A stretch of 54,271 nt of DNA from JAVJPJ01 sp040217295 (GTDB lineage Bacteria > Pseudomonadota > Alphaproteobacteria > Rhodobacterales > Rhodobacteraceae): the NCBI GenBank assembly GCA_964460185.1, contig CAYWTM010000007.1:1-54271 (forward strand), read 5' to 3'. Positions 50,648-54,271 of this stretch are shown one piece after another. A program made the translations under genes and the position numbers. How positions within the stretch are numbered: position 1 is the first letter of the stretch; every line of letters begins with the position of its first letter. The notes below the pieces were generated by a model, which was given only the letters and a program-made list of their open reading frames with translations, was not told the origin of the DNA and did no database searches.

Positions 50648-50657
50648 CCGCTGTTCC

Positions 50658-50757
50658 NNNNNNNNNNNNNNNNNNNNNNNNNNNNNNNNNNNNNNNNNNN
50701 NNNNNNNNNNNNNNNNNNNNNNNNNNNNNNNNNNNNNNNNNNNNNNNNNNNNNNNNN
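50658..50757. other. Assembly gap (100 N) between paralog B and the LysR gene
   Basis: Exactly 100 N. It hides the promoter of the LysR gene and possibly more tandem paralogs. Confidence 0.95.
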
Positions 50758-50758
50758 C

Positions 50759-51700
50759 ATGGACTGGAACGACATCAGAGTATCATTGGCCATTGCGAGG
50801 GCCGGCTCCCTCAACCAGGCCGCCCTGCTGCTGGGCATGGATCAATCCACCGTCAGCCGGCGCCTCACGGCTCTGGAAGCCAAGCTGGGAACCGCCCTCT
50901 TCCAGCGCTCCAGTCACGGCGTTTTGCCAACTGAGGCCGGATCTGTGTTTGTTGCCAAGGCCATCGAAATCGAACGACAGGCGGGCGCGCTGGTTGACCA
51001 GGTCAAAGCTGCCGGCGGCAGCCATGCCGGTGTCTTGCACGTGTGCGGCGATCAATGGATCCTCAAGCAGCTGGCGGCCTTTGGCTTGCTGGATTTCATG
51101 GCAAAGAATCCCGAAGTCGAAGTTGTGCTGAACTCGGAAGGCAATGACCAACGTGCGTGGCATCAAAATGCCAGTGTCGCGCTTTGTTTCACCGCGAAAC
51201 CGGTTGACGGCGCTTTCGCGATCAAGCTCGGCGCTGTGCCCCATGCGGTGTACGCGGCCGACGGCAAAAATCCGCACGCCTGGGTGAGACTTCACAAAGA
51301 ACAGGACCCGCTCGAGGTCAAGACGCACTGCGCTGACGGTGGCGCAATCGACGACATGCCATGTCGCCTTCGCACATCTGATCCGGAAACCGTGCTGACA
51401 AGCGTTGCCGCCGGGGTCGGAAAAGCCATCCTGCCCCGATGCCTGGGTGACGCAGATATCAGATTGAAATGCATTTCAAAACGCGAAGGTGATCTGTATC
51501 GCAATCTCTACCTGCATGTGCATCCCGATGCGCTGTCGTCAAAGAGAGTCGAAGCCATGGTGGCCTTCTTGCGGGCCTCATTTGCCGATATCTTCCTGCC
51601 GCATGGCGCAAGCCGGGCTGTTCCCGGCGACGTGAAACACTTGAATGGTGGCGGGGACTTACCGCTTCGCCTGGCCGCAATATCGCGCCAATCATCCTAG
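50759..51700 (+). CDS. LysR-family transcriptional regulator
   Basis: 313 aa. The N-terminal winged helix (DWNDIRVSLAIARAGSLNQA, DQSTVSRRLTALEAKLGTAL, FQRSSHGVLPTEAG) is typical of LysR proteins, followed by a less conserved effector domain from about residue 90. The start MDWNDIRV is the usual family start and lies two bases after the assembly gap, so the promoter is missing. Its Q-S-T-V-S-R-R-L helix is like that of regulators of amino acid and stress genes; target unknown. Convergent with the dehydrogenase gene. Confidence 0.88.
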   Translation: MDWNDIRVSLAIARAGSLNQAALLLGMDQSTVSRRLTALEAKLGTALFQRSSHGVLPTEAGSVFVAKAIEIERQAGALVDQVKAAGGSHAGVLHVCGDQWILKQLAAFGLLDFMAKNPEVEVVLNSEGNDQRAWHQNASVALCFTAKPVDGAFAIKLGAVPHAVYAADGKNPHAWVRLHKEQDPLEVKTHCADGGAIDDMPCRLRTSDPETVLTSVAAGVGKAILPRCLGDADIRLKCISKREGDLYRNLYLHVHPDALSSKRVEAMVAFLRASFADIFLPHGASRAVPGDVKHLNGGGDLPLRLAAISRQSS

Positions 51701-51743
51701 GCGAGCCTGCCGGGTTTCCTGTTGGCGCGCCGATGCGTCCGGC

Positions 51744-52673
51744 CTAAAGGCCGAAAGATGCCTTGAGCTTCATCAACGCGACCAGGGCGGCATCGCGCCG
51801 TTCGGTCAGCGTCGCCTTGTCCTGACTGGCCAGCTCCCTCTCGACGCCCGCCACAAGCTCGGTCTTCAGATCCTCGCTCAATTGCGGGGTGCCCAATGTG
51901 CGCCAGCGCGCTTCTTGTGTAGGGCCCAAACGGTCAAGGTATCCGCGATACCCGGCCTCGCCCCCACCCAGGTGATAGGTCAGATGCGGCCCCATGAAGG
52001 CCCAACGCATTCCCGGCCCATACGCGATGGCCTTGTCGATATCCTCAACATCGGCGATGCCCTCGGCCACGAGGTGAACGGCCTCGCGGTAGAGCGCCGA
52101 GGTCAGCCGGTTGGCCAGGTGGCCGGGCACCTCGCGTTTTACCCGGATGGTGACGCGCTGCATCTGCGCATAGAACCGTTCGGCGATGACGCGCGTGGCC
52201 TCGGTCGTGTGCTGACCCGACACCAGTTCCACCATGGGAACAAGGTGGGGTGGGTTCATCGGGTGGGCCACGAGAATGCGCCCGGGGTGGCGTGCATCAA
52301 CTTGCATGTCGGTGGCGGTGAGCGACGACGTGCTGGAGGCGATCACCGCATCCGCACCGACAACGCTTTCGATCGCCGCGATGATGGACCGTTTCACCTC
52401 GATGCGTTCGGGCCCGTTCTCCTGGATGAAATCGACCCCGGCGAGCGCGTCGAAATCGGGGGTGACGGTGGGCGTGGGGATCTCGCGGCCTTCGGTCAGC
52501 CCCAGGGCGGCCAGGTTCGGCCAAGCCGTGTGCACGAAGTCCGTCAGGCGGTCGCGGGCCGCCGGGTCCGGATCGACGACGATCACTTTGCAATTTCGGG
52601 CCAGGAACAGGCTGGTCCAGCTCATCCCGATCAATCCTCCGCCGACAACCCCGACAGAGCCAAATTCAGCCAT
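51744..52673 (-). CDS. 3-hydroxyacyl-CoA dehydrogenase family protein (lambda-crystallin type)
   Basis: 309 aa. NAD-binding motif VGVVGGGLIGMSWTSLF with VVDPD at the end of strand 2, favouring NAD+; ASSTSSLTATDMQ and ILVAHPMNPPHLVPMVELV are the catalytic-loop motifs, the His-Pro-x-Asn-Pro-Pro being the His-Glu dyad region; VPGHLANRLTSALYREAVHL opens the C-terminal domain. The HPMNPPHLVP version is characteristic of lambda-crystallin/L-gulonate 3-dehydrogenase and carnitine dehydrogenase-like members rather than beta-oxidation enzymes. GAGG lies before the ATG at 52673; the frame continues to 52874 without homology. Confidence 0.88.
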   Translation of the reverse strand: MAEFGSVGVVGGGLIGMSWTSLFLARNCKVIVVDPDPAARDRLTDFVHTAWPNLAALGLTEGREIPTPTVTPDFDALAGVDFIQENGPERIEVKRSIIAAIESVVGADAVIASSTSSLTATDMQVDARHPGRILVAHPMNPPHLVPMVELVSGQHTTEATRVIAERFYAQMQRVTIRVKREVPGHLANRLTSALYREAVHLVAEGIADVEDIDKAIAYGPGMRWAFMGPHLTYHLGGGEAGYRGYLDRLGPTQEARWRTLGTPQLSEDLKTELVAGVERELASQDKATLTERRDAALVALMKLKASFGL

Positions 52674-52947
52674 CGCGCACCTCGCGGATTGTCTTGTGGA
52701 TGACCCCCTTGATCCATGAGGTCGCAGGGACAGGCGGAACCGGGTCGCGCCCCTTCCGCAAGGCGGCGCCGGTGACACGACCAAGCTTGGCGCGGGCGGC
52801 CCTGAATGGCAACTCCCGGTCGGGCAGGCGGGGCGGTGGCCTCGATTCCCCCTTTCCACGCGCGGCCTTATCATTCAGCGTGACACGGGATCGGTATTTC
52901 GCGATCCGGGCGCGGAAGGGCGCCCCCAGGATGCAAGGCAGACACAT
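52666..52947 (-). CDS. Doubtful small basic ORF upstream of the dehydrogenase
   Basis: 93 codons on the minus strand ending inside the start of the dehydrogenase gene by 8 bases. Codon third positions are GC-rich and the sequence is basic (KAARGKGESRPPPRLPDREL, SWIKGVIHKTIREV), but I recognise no family and it covers an intergenic region that should hold the promoters of two divergent genes. The ATG at 52947 overlaps the MFS start. Could be a real small gene or chance. Confidence 0.25.
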   Translation of the reverse strand: MCLPCILGAPFRARIAKYRSRVTLNDKAARGKGESRPPPRLPDRELPFRAARAKLGRVTGAALRKGRDPVPPVPATSWIKGVIHKTIREVRDG

Positions 52948-54178
52948 GACCCAACCTCTTTCCTCGTCTGCTGTCCCGGATACGGGGCAGGTGCGGTGGC
53001 TGATCTTGCTTGGCGTGTGGCTGATCTATTTCTGCTTCGGTCTGACCATCGCGTCGATGGCACCGCTCATCGGCCCGATCAGTGCCGAGCTCGGGATCGG
53101 GAATGGCCTGATGGGGGCGATCCTGGGGGCATGGCCGTTGACCTATATTCTGGCCGCCATTCCGTGCGGGATCTTGCTCGACCGGTTGGGGGCGCGGCGG
53201 ATGCTTTTGCTCGCGGCGCTGGTCATGGCGGCATCGGGTCTGGCCCGCAGCTATGCGGAAACGCCGTTCCAGCTGCTCCTGGCGGTTTCCCTGTTCGGTA
53301 TCGGCGGGCCGATGATTTCGGTCGGCGCGCCCAAGATCATCGCGCGTCTGTTCCAGGGCAAGGACCGCGCCACAGCGATGGGCGTCTATGTGACCGGTCC
53401 GTATCTGGGCGGCATCCTGTCGCTGTCGCTGACCAACAGCCTGGTCATGCCTCTGGTCGGCGATGACTGGCGCAACGTCATGCTGGTCTATGCCTTTCTG
53501 GTGGGGTTGAGCGGCTTTGTCTGGTTCGGCATCGCCAGCCTGCCCGCCGCCCGCAAGCATGGCGGCGATGAGGAAGGTGGCAAGAAATTCAACCTGGCGG
53601 CGTTTCTGGAAATCGTGCGCCTGCCCGAGGTGCAACTGATCCTCGCGATGAGCATCGGGATTTTCTTCATCAACCATGGACTGAACAACTGGTTGCCTGA
53701 AATCCTGCGCAGCCACGGCTTTTCGGCGATCGATGCGGGGTTCTGGGCTGCGATTCCATCGTCGATAGGGATCATCAGCGCCCTGGTGATCCCGCGTCTG
53801 GCGATACCCGAACGCCGCTTGACGGTGATGGCGGCATTGTTCGGGTTCTCGCTGCTGGCAAGCGTGCTGCTGCAGGTGACGGCGGGGCCGTTGCTGGTGG
53901 CCGGGCTGATCTTGCAAGGAATGGCGCGCGGCGCAATGATGACGGTGGCGATCTTGTTGTTGATGGAAACCCCGCGCATCCCGCAAGAACGGCTGGGACT
54001 GGCGGGGGGGCTGTTTTTCACCTTTGCCGAGATCGGTGGAGTGATGGGCCCGGTCACCTTCGGCGTTCTGTCCGATGTGTCCGGCGGTTTCGTCTTGCCG
54101 CTGGTTGCGATGACGCTGATGTGCAGCATCTTGCTGGTGATACTGGCCCGCCTGCGGGCGTTGTTGGCGCGGGGGTAA
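52946..54178 (+). CDS. Major facilitator superfamily transporter (CynX/NimT-like)
   Basis: 410 aa, 12 membrane helices in two halves with a central charged loop (PAARKHGGDEEGGKKFN, about 205-221). ILLDRLGARRMLL is the MFS motif A after helix 2, and FGIGGPMISVGAPKIIARLF the helix 4/5 region. It resembles the CynX/NimT group, which moves small anions such as cyanate or nitro compounds. ATG 52946 has AAGG seven bases upstream; the reading frame is open back to 52694. Divergent from the lambda-crystallin-type dehydrogenase, suggesting a shared substrate. Confidence 0.88.
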   Translation: MTQPLSSSAVPDTGQVRWLILLGVWLIYFCFGLTIASMAPLIGPISAELGIGNGLMGAILGAWPLTYILAAIPCGILLDRLGARRMLLLAALVMAASGLARSYAETPFQLLLAVSLFGIGGPMISVGAPKIIARLFQGKDRATAMGVYVTGPYLGGILSLSLTNSLVMPLVGDDWRNVMLVYAFLVGLSGFVWFGIASLPAARKHGGDEEGGKKFNLAAFLEIVRLPEVQLILAMSIGIFFINHGLNNWLPEILRSHGFSAIDAGFWAAIPSSIGIISALVIPRLAIPERRLTVMAALFGFSLLASVLLQVTAGPLLVAGLILQGMARGAMMTVAILLLMETPRIPQERLGLAGGLFFTFAEIGGVMGPVTFGVLSDVSGGFVLPLVAMTLMCSILLVILARLRALLARG

Positions 54179-54271
54179 GTGATTTCCGGTCCGCAAGGTC
54201 GGCGCTCTTTCGCGCGCCTCCCGAACGCGGCAACTCGTCTCGCCCCTGCGGCACAGAGATCCGTGGACGCC

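Noticed and set aside
1..54271. tRNA, rRNA, CRISPR arrays, insertion sequences, replication origins
   Set aside because: I looked for cloverleaf-like segments, regularly spaced repeats and transposase motifs and saw none that I could support.

Overview
The window is about 54 kb of GC-rich DNA with dense, often overlapping operons, almost no RNA or mobile features, and many uptake systems for small organic molecules (TTT, TRAP, BMP-type ABC, MFS). That gene content and codon style fit a marine or soil alphaproteobacterium, most likely Rhodobacteraceae (Roseobacter-type); this is an inference from content, not from a phylogenetic marker. Two runs of exactly 100 N (43711-43810, 50658-50757) are assembly gaps.

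Region 1 (1-15.1 kb): a tricarboxylate island. TctC-TctB-TctA importer, two PrpF-type isomerases, a GntR/FCD regulator, a TcuA-like tricarballylate dehydrogenase and three paralogous MmgE/PrpD proteins, followed by a regulator with an N-terminal LuxR helix-turn-helix and a C-terminal GAF domain, and an MFS carrier. Two divergent promoter regions, 3.9 kb apart, carry the same 15-base imperfect palindrome (14 of 15 identical), which ties the isomerase, dehydrogenase and MmgE operons into one probable regulon. Region 2 (15.3-18.1 kb): a P2A (Ca2+-type) ATPase. Region 3 (18.2-25.4 kb): cytosine-deaminase-like amidohydrolase, BMP-type binding protein, amidase and a complete ABC importer.

Region 4 (25.4-30.6 kb, minus strand): acetate-CoA ligase, a fused E1 alpha/beta 2-oxoacid dehydrogenase, its E2 and a free acyl carrier protein, translationally coupled in one operon without E3. 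Region 5 (30.6-32.4 kb): an AT-richer patch with a glycosyltransferase that has a C8 tract just after its start codon, next to a truncated, frameshifted PaaK-like ligase remnant. Region 6 (32.4-42.7 kb): a probable aromatic-acid catabolic island (SDR, aldehyde dehydrogenase, two FAD monooxygenases, a maleate-isomerase-like protein, a TRAP transporter whose large permease gene has an in-frame stop, and a GntR/UTRA regulator). Two promoters share a 20-base palindromic operator (17 of 20 identical).

Region 7 (42.7-51.7 kb) is the most novel part: an autotransporter, a small membrane protein coupled to an exported repeat protein, an ECF sigma factor coupled to a membrane anti-sigma factor and to an exported subtilase, and two tandem paralogous secreted proteins with an identical C-x7-C-x8-C-x7-C pattern. 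Each paralog has the same GAACC-N15-CGAC promoter-like element and the same 5'-leader hairpin. A second 16-base near-palindrome is shared upstream of the autotransporter and of the sigma/repeat-protein divergence. I read this as a possible cell-envelope or secreted-protein system controlled by its own sigma factor. Region 8 (51.7-54.2 kb): a lambda-crystallin-type hydroxyacyl dehydrogenase and a second MFS carrier.
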